A stretch of 64,000 nt of DNA, from the NCBI RefSeq assembly GCF_027244095.1, contig NC_069657.1, positions 143,278,857 to 143,342,856 on the forward strand. Direction: 5' to 3'. Of this stretch, positions 34,988-46,080 are shown in pieces (the first letter of the stretch is position 1; each line of letters starts with the position of its first letter). Below the pieces are notes generated by a model. It searched no databases. It was not told the origin of the DNA and worked only from the letters and a program-made list of their open reading frames with translations. The translations under genes and the position numbers were made by a program. Source of the stretch: Hemicordylus capensis. Taxonomy: Eukaryota > Chordata > Lepidosauria > Squamata > Cordylidae.

Positions 34988-36400
34988 TGAGTGCAGGCTA
35001 GAGCAAGGAGCTGCTTTGGCTGCTCAGCGACGTGTGGTGGCCCTCAGTACCGCACTTGCATTCCACAGCATGTGCTAAGGGGCCCATGTTAAAACGGTAC
35101 AAATAGTATCTTACCGTGTGTGTCGGTACCGTTCCTCAGATGCAGAGGCAGAAACTCCCCCTTACATTTAAGGGCTTGGGAGAGGGGCTACTTCACTATT
35201 GCCACCTTGCAGCCTAATCTAATCATGGCTGTTCATGTTTATATCATCAGCATCTTATTATTTGTACAAGCAAGACACTCAGGCAGGATTTCTGGGATCT
35301 GCTGATCAGCTTTATCAGACGGATAGAAATGGGTCCTTAAATGAGAAACCTGCAGCAGTGCTTCCATGTAATGACATTTTGTGTTGGGAGAGAAGACTTC
35401 TTAAGATGGGAAGGTGTTGCCCAGGAGCGACTTGGATCCTCCTCCTGAATAATAGAAGAGCGTAGCTAACCTGTGAACAAAAAGGCCTTTGAACACCAGC
35501 CACAGCAAATGTGTGCCTTATAGTCCAGTGCCCAAGCCTGTTGTGCCTTCTGGGATGAGCTCTAGCCAGCTGGCTGTGCAACTGTGTTCCATCCTAAACT
35601 CTCCAGCCCTGTCCCTTTGTAAGCATAACTTTTTTTTAATGGGTGGATGGCTGAATCCGCTTTTGCTGTTAGGAAGTGTGATCTCTTAACCATTGCAGTG
35701 AGACAGTAGCTCATCCAAGTGGGGAAGACACAGGTGCCCTCCATGAGTTGTCTGAACTCATGTGTTGCCCTCAAGGTCACCGTGAAGCACTGCCTCTGCT
35801 GACGTCGCTCACTACTAAGGGAGGCTCTGCTTCCCCTCACAGGAGTGGGTGTTGCATCAGCTAGTGTGTGTAGGAGCAGTTGCCTGGTGGGACGTGTGAA
35901 CAGTCCCCTCCACAAGGAAGGCTTCTGTGCCACCAGCATTGCTCAGTCTCTCCTACTGTAGTGAGTTCCCCCATGCCTTCAGCTGTATAATCATCATTTT
36001 CTTCTTCCCACTGTGCTAGTCTGCCATAAGCAGACCCTTTTCCTTTCCAGTAGTCCTGGCAGGAAGACAATCTACTTTTTACAGAACTGCATCACCCCCA
36101 GATAGCTGACCTATTATACTTAGAAGCTGATGCAGTTAAGTTGTGGTTTTCTTCACTTTGTCCAGAGAAGGTTCTCCAAAAGTTAACAAATGTTAACTCC
36201 TTTTTTTCATTGAAACCATCTCCCTTGTGTTTACAGATTGATCAAGCAGAGGGTATTCAAGTGCAGTGACCCATACTTCCTTCTCCCTCCAAAGTTTTCA
36301 GTGTATGGGGCTGAGAACATTCTGAAGAGCAGAGGGCACACAGGATGGAATACATATTAAGTTGTGATGTGTTCAAATAAAGTTACTAAGCTTTCCTTGG
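34988..36400 (+). other. BTBD18: BTBD18 3' UTR (inferred)
   Basis: Continuous unique sequence from the stop to the polyadenylation signal at 36376. Short frames inside it have no support as coding. Confidence 0.65.
36376..36381 (+). terminator. BTBD18 polyadenylation signal
   Basis: AATAAA on the plus strand, the first canonical signal after the stop codon (1.39 kb downstream). The convergent SELENOH signal lies about 0.8 kb further on. Confidence 0.65.
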
Positions 36401-36469
36401 GCTTTTGTCTTACTTAGCTTATGAGTAGGGAAGCCCATCTGTACATTATTGATTCAGAAAGATGGAATG

Positions 36470-36672
36470 GGAAGAGGAGACTGCATGGACACAGCACTGC
36501 TGTGATGCATCTCCAGCCACAAAGGCAAGATGCCTCTAAATGCCAGTTGCAGGGGAGCAAAAGAGAGGACATGCTGTTGCCTCTTGCCTGTGGACTTCTT
36601 AGAGGCATCTGGTGGGCTACTGTGGGAAACAGGCTGTTGGACTGGATGGGCCTGATCAAGTAGGGCTGTTAT
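36470..36672 (+). repeat. SINE-like interspersed repeat between BTBD18 and SELENOH
   Basis: Plus-oriented member of the family at 5998-6220. It has AGAGGCATCTGGTGGGCTAC, then GGCTGTTGGACTGGATGGGC and CTGATCAAGTAGGGCTGTTA. Confidence 0.72.
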
Positions 36673-37189
36673 GTTCATCTCTTCTATACTGGTTAGGGCC
36701 AACAGTGTGGCAAGTGCTGTACCAAACAATTGTAAGCTATCAAGCTTTTGTGAAGCTGGGACATATGCATTAATTCAACCCTCTGATAGGACAACTGAAA
36801 AAGGCAGCATCCTACCGTTATAAGACTCTAGGAACAAGCCAATACAGCAGAAAGTGTGGACAGCAAAAGTTAGTGAATGAGGCCACAAAGCAGACAAAAG
36901 GGGGGCCTTTCAGATGTGTAGAGCAGAAGTTTAATGTTTGAAATGCTGCAATAGCTTGACCATCAAGTAGCAAGAGATTAAGGCAGAAATACAGGAGAGA
37001 CTGCAGCACATCTAACTCGATGAAGCCGGGCAAGAGTAGCAGCCATAAGGGGCACTCTGCTGTTTCCACACAGGGGTTAGGTCTCTGCCTTTCCATAACT
37101 GAAAGTATAAATTTTCAACCTGAAAAAGGTAATATTTATTAATCTAGAAAAGCACAATGTTTAAAAAAAATTGTTTCAGAAGTTCAAAC

Positions 37190-37195
37190 TTTATT
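37190..37195 (-). terminator. SELENOH polyadenylation signal
   Basis: AATAAA on the minus strand (CAATAAAGTTTG), about 80-120 bases after the candidate SECIS. Confidence 0.65.
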
Positions 37196-37264
37196 GAAAA
37201 AAGAAGACTGTTCATAGAAGGTGAAAGCAGCAGTATCTGGTCCATTTTTCCTTTTGGGGAGAAG

Positions 37265-37325
37265 GGGCAGCAGCTTCAAAGACGTGACTGGGGGTTTCCC
37301 TCCACTTTGTCATATCCCATCATGT
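37265..37325 (-). promoter_or_regulatory. Candidate SECIS element of SELENOH
   Basis: On the minus strand an ATGA (37313-37310) is followed after 12 bases by an AAA (37297-37295) flanked by GGG and CCCCC. A TGA on the far side (37278-37276) closes a 38-base unit. These are the SECIS landmarks: an AUGA/GA non-Watson-Crick quartet and unpaired adenines in the apical loop. The stem is imperfect by eye (about seven of eight positions pair, with one bulge). It lies in a probable 3' UTR exon whose acceptor (CTCTCTTTGCCTAG) is at 37368 and which ends at AATAAA. SECIS directs Sec insertion at the upstream UGA through SECISBP2 and EFSEC. Confidence 0.6.
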
Positions 37326-37369
37326 ATGCTCCAACTCACACGGGGGTTCAATGGTTTATCAGATGTACT

Positions 37370-38867
37370 AGGCAAAGAGAGAAAAACATTACCCCAATCA
37401 AGATGTTCAAAGCAGATTAAAAAAGCTAGATATTTTTATTCCATAGATAAAAAGCTAATGTACCCCCTGACCCTGTTTGTGAAATACTCATGCTTGAACT
37501 GGAGGAGTGAGGATTCAGGGAGATCTGAACAAGAGAGTCACAATTGTAGCCTTCTACACTAGGCAAGCTTCTCCCCCTGTGATATAGAGGCTTTCTTTCC
37601 CTTCAGCCCCATGCCATTTGCAAAGTTTTAGATTCAACCTGGACATTTTGTATAAAATGCTAAAAATTGCAAGATGTCCAGTACCTGTAATAGACATAAT
37701 GGAGTCCCAGCAAAACCCAGCTGGGAAAGAAGCCACTGTGCTCAAGAGTGGTGGTAGGGGGCATTCAGATCGCGCCAGGGAGAGATTTCTAGGACTGATG
37801 AGAAAGCCCAGTCCCTGCTGCAGCTCTGCTAGTTCTCAGGGGCTGGGCAATGGAGACAGGAGGCAAAGTGTTTCTGCTAGTAACCTCGTGGCAGCATCCA
37901 GACCCATACTGCACCTTCTGAACCACTTTCAAAGGCAGGCCCTTGCACAACACATGACAAGTAGTCTAGTCTGGATGCAGGGGTGCCTCGAGCATAAGGC
38001 AACAGCCTCAGGTGGCAAATGGAGGCTCCTGCCCACCCCCACAAAGGTATTACCTCGCCTGCCTGCTGGTCCCTACCACTGCCCTGCCTCTTCTCTGACC
38101 ATCTCACCAGCCTAGATTCCCCCTGCCTCTGGCTGGAGGCTGCTGACACCGCCCTCTTCTGTCTTTCCCCTTTTTGCTTTCTGTTCCCACTGTCTGCTGC
38201 CTGTCTTCCATGCAAGCATCAGATGGAAGAGAGGAGGGAGATGCTGAGCAACGGGCAGGAGCAACAAGGATGAGGACAGCTGTAGCGGGCAGGGAGGGGG
38301 ACACTGATGAGGAAGAAGAGGGGGAGCAAGGCCAGGTGAGCAGAGTGTGCTTTGGGAGAGGACAGACAGGTGGGGCCAGGAGGCTGCAGCCCAGGGAGTG
38401 GGAGTGGCATAGCAGCACTTTAAATGCCCAGGTCAAAGGAATTTTCACTAAAGTGCTTCCAGGAGATTCTGGGCGTGCCACAGACAGAAAAAGTGATGGA
38501 TAGAATGGGCTTGAGCCTAAAGTTTTCCTTAAGACTCAGCACATGTTTTTGTTCATTCAGGATTCAGTTATTTGCCACATTAGGGTCAGGAAGGAATTTC
38601 TCTGGACTAAACCCCAGTGCACACTTCAGGCTCTGTGGCTCACATTTCATCCATAGCCAATCACACATGTGACTGTGGCCACCGATGGTCTGCATTGTCT
38701 AGGCAGAGACCTACAGCACTGGAGGATGGATAGCTCAGCCTTACCTCTAAGGATGTGAGTTACTGATGGGTCTTTAGCAGGGATACAGAGAGCAGTTAAC
38801 TTTGCCTTTCCCTGCCCCTCCAGCCCCTCCTCCACTCTTCCTGCCTCTTGGGTGATCTGCAGGCTAT
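37370..38867. other. SELENOH 3' UTR intron, no recognised feature
   Basis: Long frames here (for example 37618-38115 and 38174-38503) lack homology that I recognise. They look like chance frames in G/C-skewed intronic DNA. Confidence 0.4.
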
Positions 38868-39690
38868 TTATTATTTTATTAAAACATTTTTATACCACTC
38901 AAAACTTACATCTCTGGGCGGTTTACAACAGAATAAAAACAAAGTAAAACATTTGTTAAGACAAAAATGGGACACACACACACACACTACACAACAATTT
39001 AAAAATTTTAAAATAATATTTTAAAACAGCATTAAAAGCATTAGAACATTGATTAAAAGCCCGGTTGAAGAGATGTGTTTTTAAAGACTTTTTAAAAGCT
39101 GTCAGAGATGGGGAGGCTCTTATTTCACTAGGGAGTGCATTCCAAAGCCTTGGGGCAGCAACGAAGAAGGCCCATCCCTGAGTGGCCACCAGACGAGCCG
39201 GTGTTTACTGCAGACGGACCTCTCCAGCAGATCTCAGTGGGTGGCGGGGTTTCGTCATGGCCGCTATGAGCCACCCCGGACAAATTGGTCCCAAAGTGTA
39301 CATTGAAGTCCCCCAGCACAAGCCTGGGGCCAAGTCCGAGACCAAGTCTGTCAGCTCAGTTAGGGACTCTGTTGCGCAGCGGGGCAATCGGTACACCAAC
39401 AGAAGTCCCAGTCTATCCCTGGTCCCTAGACTTAAGTACACACATTCGATATGGTCCGACACTCTGACAGGGATCCTGGTAAGGGAAAGGTTATTCTTAT
39501 AGACCACAGCCACTCCATCTCCCCGCCCACGGTCCCTCACCCGTTCCTCAAGAGAGAAGCCTGGAGGAAGAAGCTGGGACCACACTGGGCCCCCAGCCTC
39601 GTCTCTGTAATACATACCAGGTCAGCACTTTCATCCAGAATCAAATCATGGATGGTTTCTGATTTGTTCTGGACCAACCATATTTCTGTC
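38868..39690 (-). mobile_element. Internally deleted L2-like LINE
   Basis: Both ends of the family are present on the same strand but the middle is missing. 39690-39250 encodes the endonuclease (GPVWSQLLPPGFSLEERVRD, then GVAVVYKNNLSLTRIPV). 39243-38868 encodes the extreme C-terminus ([20 protein letters not shown], then KSLKTHLFNRAF) and the 3' tail with TCTGGGCGGTTTAC inverted. The whole RT, about 2 kb, is absent, with the junction near 39243. A (CA)n tract lies at 38972-38988. Confidence 0.83.
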
Positions 39691-40058
39691 AGAAGGCAGT
39701 AGGGCAGAACTGCATATATTCAGCCACCCAGCTATTTTTGTACTACAGCTTCCATCAGCCCCAGGCAGCCAGAGTGGCCGACGGCCAGGGATGATGGGAG
39801 TTGTAGACCAACCTCTGCAGGAGGACTGATGTTGTGCAGTCCCACAGTGGAGAAACCACAACAGAATGCCTGCCTCCCCATCTCCGCCAGACTGTAAGCA
39901 TTTGAAACAGAGACAACGTATTCAGAGAGTCAGTACTGAACAACTGCACCAGAAGGTCAGGCTTGCCCAGCAGTTTCCTAACCTTCAGATGATCCTGGAG
40001 AAAGCTACCATTTTGTTGCATGTGCTTACCACTGACAGTCCTTGCACCGCTAGTGGCT

Positions 40059-40159
40059 TTATTCCAAGTTGCCTTTCAACATTTCAACCATGTTGCTTGG
40101 TTCTGGGAACTTCAGCTTGCGTGGTGGCCCCTTCTTCAGGCCGCTCCATAACTCCACCT
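40059..40159 (-). CDS. SELENOH: SELENOH coding exon 3
   Basis: The acceptor is GGGTTTTAG|AGGTGG. AG completes an AAG codon, then V-E-L-W-S-G. The stop is TAA at 40061-40059. The exon continues 29 bases to a donor (CAGTG|GTAAGC, GT at 40029-40028), so the last intron lies in the 3' UTR. Confidence 0.93.
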
Positions 40160-43100
40160 CTAAAACCCAATAAAGGCAGAAGGCAGTCAGTCACCGCCAC
40201 CTTTGTACTGCACGACTGCCAGTAAGCCACAAGCACACAACCGAGAGGCCAACTCCCTCTGCTGGGAAGTCAGGAGGTTTGTATGCATTAAATAAACAGC
40301 CAGTTGCCTGTTAATGGTGCATGTTAATGGAAAGGTGGGACATTTTAAAAATGTATTATTTTAAAAGGCCTATCAGTAGCAGGGCCAACAGTCACATCTG
40401 ACTTATTCCAACTGTTCCCCTCTCCTCTAGAGCCAATTTACAGCAGTGTGTGTGGTGGAAAGAATTCTAGAGAAGGGGTGCCGAGACTGTGGCTCCCAAA
40501 TAAGAAAATCTTGACATCTAGGTCAGAAGAGAGACTCTGTTTGTAAAGAAACCCCATGGACAAGGCTCCAGGCCAGGGTTCCCAACTTTTGAGTCCCCAC
40601 ATGTTGGACTCCTCTTTGGTAATTGTGGCAGGGAATAGTGGATGTTGTAGCCCTTCAACATCTGGGGACCTCAAGCTGAGCATCCCTGCTCCAGGTGATG
40701 AGAGGCCTCCAGAGGACTGCAGCAGTCCCAGGAACTGCTAAGGCCATCTCTTAATCCCAATCTCTCTCACCTTCCCGCAGCACTGAGCTTCTTGGACTGC
40801 TTTCTGAGTAGGTAGGCAGCCAGCATTAGATCTCATGGAAGGAAGGACCCCAGTACATAAACTATGGCAGTTGGCCACAGGATAGCTCCTAGACAAAGTG
40901 CTTGTAGACAAAATCCTGTAAGTATGAAGATCACCACAACCAGGGCAAAGCAGCAATAGTAATCCACCACAGTCACCAGCATCTGGTAATGACAACTACT
41001 GCTTCTGAACATGCAAGCTGCATTCCTAACTATTGTGACTAATGGCCAATATGGTGTTCAGCCAAAAGATTATCCAGATTCACACAGACTTTTTCATGAG
41101 AGTCCATGCCACTACGAGTAGCCATCACTGTCTCATAGGTCAGCATTCAACTGTGGGTTCCAGGTCAGTTACAGAAAGAATTTTTAAAATTTCAAGCAAC
41201 TGTCCATAGCATGCATATGTATTAAAGTGCCATACTGTATGCTCTCTGTCAATAACAGACAGGCACCCTAGGAGATGAACAGCATTAGAGTCAGTGAGAA
41301 GGCAAGACCCAAGGGAGCAAGAAACAGCATGACAGCTGGGAGGGGGAGAGAGAGAGAGAGAGAGAAATGGTGGTATGACTAAAGGTTGCTTGGCAGCAAC
41401 AGAACAGTCATGGACTGTGAAGTTATCAGTTGGAAGGGGAAAGTTGCAGGAATTGCCATGTTACCATATTTTGGGAATAGAGAACCATTGTTCTAGGCTA
41501 GGGAAGCACAAAGCAAACACTCTTAAGGGAAGACTGATGCCTATCAGTTGCACAAGCTCCTTGCAGCTCCCCCCCCCCCCGATTGCAACAGGAAGCAAAA
41601 ATATTGGTCCGCCATCAGTCACAGCCATGGGGATAAACAGTTTATTCTACCTGCCTCCAACTGTCCTGGAACCCTGTCTAGCTAGTGCCGCTTTTTCCTG
41701 CAACTGAACAGTGTGGCCTTGGCCATGCAAAGACTGCCAGTAGTCCTGTGCGACCATGTCCTCTCCCCCCTTTGCTTGTTTGTCTGGAGACTAGGCAAGG
41801 TTATATGTTCAGCCAGTCAAGCACATGTCTCTGTGTTTTTAAATTGCCAGTGGGGAGGCAGCTACAGATTCTTGATCTTTGTACCTGAAGGCTTGCTTCT
41901 CAAAAGACACACCAGGAAGTGACAATCTTGCACTGATAACCCCAAGGTTCTGAAAATCCACTGCACCTAGCAAAGTGCTGCCATTTAATATGAAACAGGG
42001 CTCCCATGTTTCACAGCAGTATACCTGGGAGGATCTCCGCAAATGAACTCTCCCCCATCATACATTTATTGTTGTTAAAGACATTGCCCTGCCTTACATT
42101 CTCCTTGTTCTACCATTTTTAAAGGCAGAGGAGCCTTCATTGAATCCAGCAACCTTAACATATCCTGATATTTATAACTTCCCACCAGACATCCAAGTTA
42201 CCACAGAAGTGACAAAACCCTGTTAGCAGCTGTGATGAAAGACAAGCAACTGCTTCTGTAGCTTACGTGAAAAAAATCAGATTGCAGGAAAGCAACTTAA
42301 TTATCCTTGCACTCCATACTTTGAAAAGGCAATATTCTTGGGAGGAGAGGGCTCTCCCTCATTCCAGAGTTTAGCTGCAGTGGAGGAACACCACACACTG
42401 ATGCTCAAAACCTCTAGGTAGAAGCGACTGCAGGAGACTTACACCGCACTCCCTCCCATCACAAACCCTCCTGTGAGGAGCCCACTTACTTACTGGTGCC
42501 ATCTTCTTTCAACAGAACCACCTCAAAGCTATTTCTGCGGGGCTTCTCAGGGTTGACCTCCACTGCCATGTCAGGAAAGGCCTGGAGCAATGCCTGGCTG
42601 ACAGCCTCAGCACTGCGCCCGTAGACGCGTCAGCTTTTACTGTGGGGTGAAGTAGAGGAGTATTAGATAATCAGCCCCCTCATTTCCCTCTGAACTACAA
42701 AAGAAACTGAGCCATGATCTGAAAGTTTCTGTTGAACCCAAACAGAACCAAAGCACAACAAATGGTTTGGCTTCCTGGGAGAAATGGTTTCCCCTGCCTG
42801 CAGGAGAACAACCCACTTAATGGGAGTTGCCAAAGCTGACAACACCCCCCTGCTTCTTATTGTACACAGGATATGGAATGGAGTCTACTGTTCAAAATAC
42901 ACATGTCCTTACATCATTTATTAAAAACACCCATACGTATGGATGTGTTACCATTTCTCCAACATACATGAACATGGTAAGCAAGAAAGGGCCAAGCCCC
43001 TCCTTGTTCATCTTTGGAAAGGAATGTTCACACTTTTACATGCGGGGTCATAGTATAGCACATACCTATTCTGAACTCAGGAATCCCATCCAGAGTGCAA

Positions 43101-43316
43101 AACAAAGCTAGTCTCAGGATGCTCTCCTCTTCCAACAAGTAGGAAATACAAACAGACTGGTGCTTACCAATGCTCAATGACCACGTGAGGGCCTGATCCC
43201 ACACCCTCCTTCAGTTTCTTGGGTAACTTGTGATCACCACTGATTTTCACTCCACTGGGTGCCACAGCTTTTGCTTGAGGCACATCTGCCTTCCTCTTCC
43301 GCCCTTTGGGGGGCAT
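40059..43316 (-). CDS. SELENOH: SELENOH, selenoprotein H (Sec-containing, three coding exons)
   Basis: Spliced CDS 43316-43168, 42639-42494, 40159-40059: 131 residues counting one in-frame UGA as selenocysteine (human 122). The N-terminus MPPKGRKRKADVPQ is a basic AT-hook/nuclear signal. The redox motif is Cys-Lys-Ser-Sec at residues 50-53 (CxxU; CTSU in human), followed by RVYGRSAEAVSQALL. The end has ELWSGLKKGPPRKLKFPEPS. All three junctions are in phase with GT-AG sites. The family is a thioredoxin-like nuclear/nucleolar oxidoreductase linked to redox control and genome maintenance. A pipeline that treats TGA as a stop would cut it at residue 52. The encoded protein depends on a SECIS, and a candidate is given at 37265-37325. 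Confidence 0.96.
40430..40700. repeat. Palindromic MITE-like repeat
   Basis: The sequence contains AGGGTTCCCAACTTTTGAGT and, inverted, CAACATCTGGGGACCTCAAG around a GTTGTAG-type core, resembling the fold-back MITEs elsewhere in the window. Ends are not fixed. Confidence 0.4.
41345..41366 (+). repeat. (GA)n microsatellite
   Basis: Pure GA repeat after GGGGGAGAG. Confidence 0.9.
42494..42639 (-). CDS. SELENOH: SELENOH coding exon 2 with selenocysteine codon
   Basis: The acceptor is CACCCCACAG|TAAAAGC. T completes TGT (Cys), then AAA AGC TGA. The Sec TGA is at 42632-42630. The donor is GGCACCA|GTAAGT. The exon encodes RVYGRSAEAVSQALLQAFPD and VEVNPEKPRRNSFEVVLLKE. Confidence 0.95.
42640..43167 (-). 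other. SELENOH intron 1
   Basis: No recognised repeat or exon. GT-AG ends are conserved. Confidence 0.6.
43168..43316 (-). CDS. SELENOH: SELENOH coding exon 1
   Basis: ATG at 43316-43314 (MPPKGRKRK). The exon ends VVIEH plus TG, with donor CATTG|GTAAGC. A longer open frame starts at 43364, but the conserved MPPKGRKRK start and a CAG acceptor just upstream favour 43316. Confidence 0.94.
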
Positions 43317-44679
43317 TCTGTTCCAAGGGTAAAAGCAAGAACTGCATAGGTCAAGCAATCTCACACTTGCCTGATGGGTTATGGTTCTCAGTGTACATTT
43401 AACAGTATGTTTAAAAAAATCTAGTCCAAGCTTCTATTTTATTGTGTTACTTGTTTTTTATAGGACTTTTTACTGTTTCAAATTAAATTCCTAAGAGTTA
43501 CTTTGAGGGCTTTTCAAGTCAAAAGGTGGGGCATACATAGATAAAATGTGCAAGGCAGGCCTTCTTAGGGAGAAGCCATTCTGAGGAAGATACAGACAAA
43601 AGCAAATAAAGCCCAACATGTGTTTACTCAGAAGTAACTAAATCCCAAATTCAACTGAGCTGCACACTCAAGTAAGTGTCCATAGGATCTCACCATATAG
43701 TAAAACAAAAGAATCCTGAAACCACAGAAAAGCCATTAGGGATCGTTCAGCATTAAATATTTATAACAGGTCCATTAAACTTATTGCAATATATATAGGG
43801 TTCGCTTGTGCGTCCATGCAGGGCCTTTCAGTAAAAAGAGATGATCCTCACAACTGATTTAACCGGTTAAAGGCAATCAATCACGCATGGGGAAATCTTG
43901 GGACAGTTAGTTTGAAATTCCCGGTCCTCTGGCTAAGAAAGCGAGTAGCAATGAAGAATGTCTTTCGCAACATCTCTGGGGCAGAAAGAATTCAACAACA
44001 AAGCGGCAATAAAGCCTACCTAAAGAAAGAAAAGCTTCTTGCTGCGGAGGAAGCACAACAGTAGCAGAGTGAATCAAGACTCAAATATGATAGGAATAAA
44101 ATCATGAATTACAAAGGAGAAGAAAAGATCATCTACCCAGCTGGATATAGAAAATATTCACTACTACCCAGTAAGGGATCACTTGGTCTTGTTTTCAAGG
44201 ATCTCGTTGTTGGGGGGGGGGAGGGGGGAGCCTGAATCAACGAAGAGTTCTTTTTTCCTCCCCCACCAGAGTGATACGAAGACTGATCACAGTAAGACTC
44301 AACGTAAAAACCACAATTCGCCTCCCCACAGAACAAAGCCACTTCACCTGCTTTTTTGCGAATTAGGGTCCGTCCAGCCCACGTGCGAGTTACATTCCTA
44401 GCCTGAGAGGCAGAGAAACGAAATTGCTATCTGGACTCAACCATTTATTGGAAAGGGGAGATTTGGCGAAATTAACAGTGAAGGCCCAAAGCAGTAATCC
44501 CGCAGTGCCATATTCAGGAATAAACACATTTTAAGAACACTTCTTCCTCAGTTACCATACAATAGAGACATACAAATTGTGTGCCTTGAAACCATATGCA
44601 CCACCATCTCCTTTAGTTTGCAAGTTAGTTGGTTGTGGCTATTATGTTACGCAACATTTTTTATTATAATGAGGTCCCA
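43317..44679. other. SELENOH 5' intron/UTR region
   Basis: It contains a reverse copy of the AACTCAATGGGAC-type repeat near 43615-43695 and a poly-G tract near 44212-44230. The noncoding first exon was not placed. Confidence 0.4.
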
Positions 44680-44900
44680 CAACAACCAATCACTGCTCAC
44701 GTTGGATCCTAACTACCAGTAACCAATTCCTGGTCGCAGATTCGCTTGACGATTCTACTGCGAATCCCATTTTATCGTAGAGAACCCTTGAAAGAGCCCC
44801 GTCTGTCCGATGTACGCGGTGGGCGCGGCTGAAAAACAGGCCTCCGCTCCAGAGACCCTGAGCTCCAATGCGGGGATGTAGCCTTACTCGGCTGCACGCT
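44680..44900 (-). promoter_or_regulatory. Probable SELENOH promoter region
   Basis: A local CpG cluster (GTACGCGGTGGGCGCGGC near 44813-44830) is preceded, in the minus-strand sense, by CCAAT motifs at 44686-44690 and 44723-44727. It lies upstream of the SELENOH ATG exon on an otherwise CpG-poor background. The transcription start is not defined. Confidence 0.4.
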
Positions 44901-45783
44901 AAAGATAAGAAGACTTGATCCGGATTTTTGTTATCTTAAGCACTCTGCCCTACCCCTAGTTATAGGGTGATTAAATATAGTACTAGTAAAATGGTGGGTT
45001 ATTTTTACCTTGCTTATGCTATAGAGCGCTGCACTTTTGGGAGCACCAATAGCAGTTTTTTTTTTTTAATGCTATGTAAGACCATGACCTTGTGCAGGGG
45101 GCATGATTGCTATTTTGCATTATGCCTCAAAGTAATATATCTGTTACCGTGTCCAAAAGATAAAGGAGGCGAATATATGCAAGACCACCTGGGGTATATC
45201 TGCACTACACATTCTAAATGGCTTTATAGTCAAATCAGCTTCCCCTAAAAAGTTTGATGAGGGCAGAGCACTGATACTTAGAGCTTTTAGGTTGAAATAC
45301 CAATTTATGAAGGTTTAGCAGTCACTTCCTTTTCCCCAAGGAATCTTGGGGATGAGTCCTGTGAGGTGGGCTAGAGTTCTCTATTTGTCATAAGCTACAG
45401 AGTTCTGTCAATCCATGAGACTCCAGGGAATATCACTTGAGAGACTCCTTCACATGTAACACCAAGGGAGGAGTGTATATAATCCAATGTCCTTGTTTAT
45501 TATATTATGTGGGAGTGACTACTAATAAAGACAAAAATTCTGAAGCAGATGACTAGGCTCCATTGGTTAAACATTTTCTGGATTTCAACCACAATGTGGA
45601 ACAATTAAAATTTTGGTGTACAGAAAGGGCTAAAATTAATAATGCTACAACATGTAAATTCCTGCTACAAAGAGAACTTTTCTGGATATACACCCTCGAA
45701 CACTAGGAGCAGGTGGTTTAAATATGGTTAATTTGTTTATACAGTAACCTTGCATGAGGTTGGCCATTGTTTTGTGTGTGGGT

Positions 45784-45917
45784 CAGTGTTCCCTCTTAAC
45801 AGGGATTCTCAGATGTTGTTGACTACAACTCCCAGCATCCCCAGCTGCAGTAGCCTTTGCTTGGGGATTATGGGAGTTGTAGTCAACATCTGGGAATCCC
45901 TGTTAGAGGGAACACTG
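45784..45917. mobile_element. Palindromic hAT-type MITE
   Basis: 134 bp. The termini are CAGTGTTCCCTCTTAACAGG and its inverse, with arms containing ACTACAACTCCCAGCATCCC and GGGATTATGGGAGTTGTAGT. A perfect 8-bp target duplication, GTGTGGGT, is at 45776-45783 and 45918-45925. Confidence 0.93.
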
Positions 45918-46019
45918 GTGTGGGTGTGTGTACACACACACATTTAAGTTCTTTCAAGATTAATATATTTTAATAATTATAGCTTGCATGTATCTTTAAG
46001 TCCCTTTTGCATTTTTTCA

Positions 46020-46080
46020 ATGATTATTTATTATATTTATACACTGGCCCAAACTTCCGTGTCTGGGCGGCTTACATCAA
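46020..46080 (-). repeat. L2-like LINE tail fragment
   Basis: It contains TTTATACACTGGCCCAAACT then GTGTCTGGGCGGCTTACATC, the inverted 3'-end motif of the L2-like family. Confidence 0.6.

Larger units (their letters stand above)
40160..42493 (-). other. SELENOH intron 2
   Basis: Apart from the repeat at 40430-40700, a (GA)n microsatellite at about 41345-41366 and a poly-C tract at 41569-41580, I see nothing functional. Confidence 0.5.
37170..43364 (-). other. SELENOH: SELENOH gene span (transcript 3' end to ATG exon)
   Basis: This is the inferred extent of the minus-strand gene. A 5' UTR acceptor (ACCCTTGGAACAG) lies three bases before the ATG codon block at 43316. The coding exons are 43316-43168, 42639-42494 and 40159-40059. 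A 3' UTR intron runs from 40029 to about 37368, and a last exon (37367 to about 37170) carries the SECIS candidate and the polyadenylation signal. The first, noncoding exon lies further right, probably near the CpG cluster at 44760-44900. Confidence 0.75.

Noticed and set aside
35120-36070. Short frames downstream of the BTBD18 stop codon
   Set aside because: Within the inferred 3' UTR, no homology, no splice sites.
37618-38503. Frames of 109-165 residues between SELENOH exons
   Set aside because: They fall in the inferred 3' UTR intron, overlap one another on both strands and show no recognisable domain.
43317-43364. Upstream in-frame ATG for SELENOH (16 extra residues)
   Set aside because: A likely CAG acceptor lies between it and the conserved MPPKGRKRK start, so the extension is probably intron.
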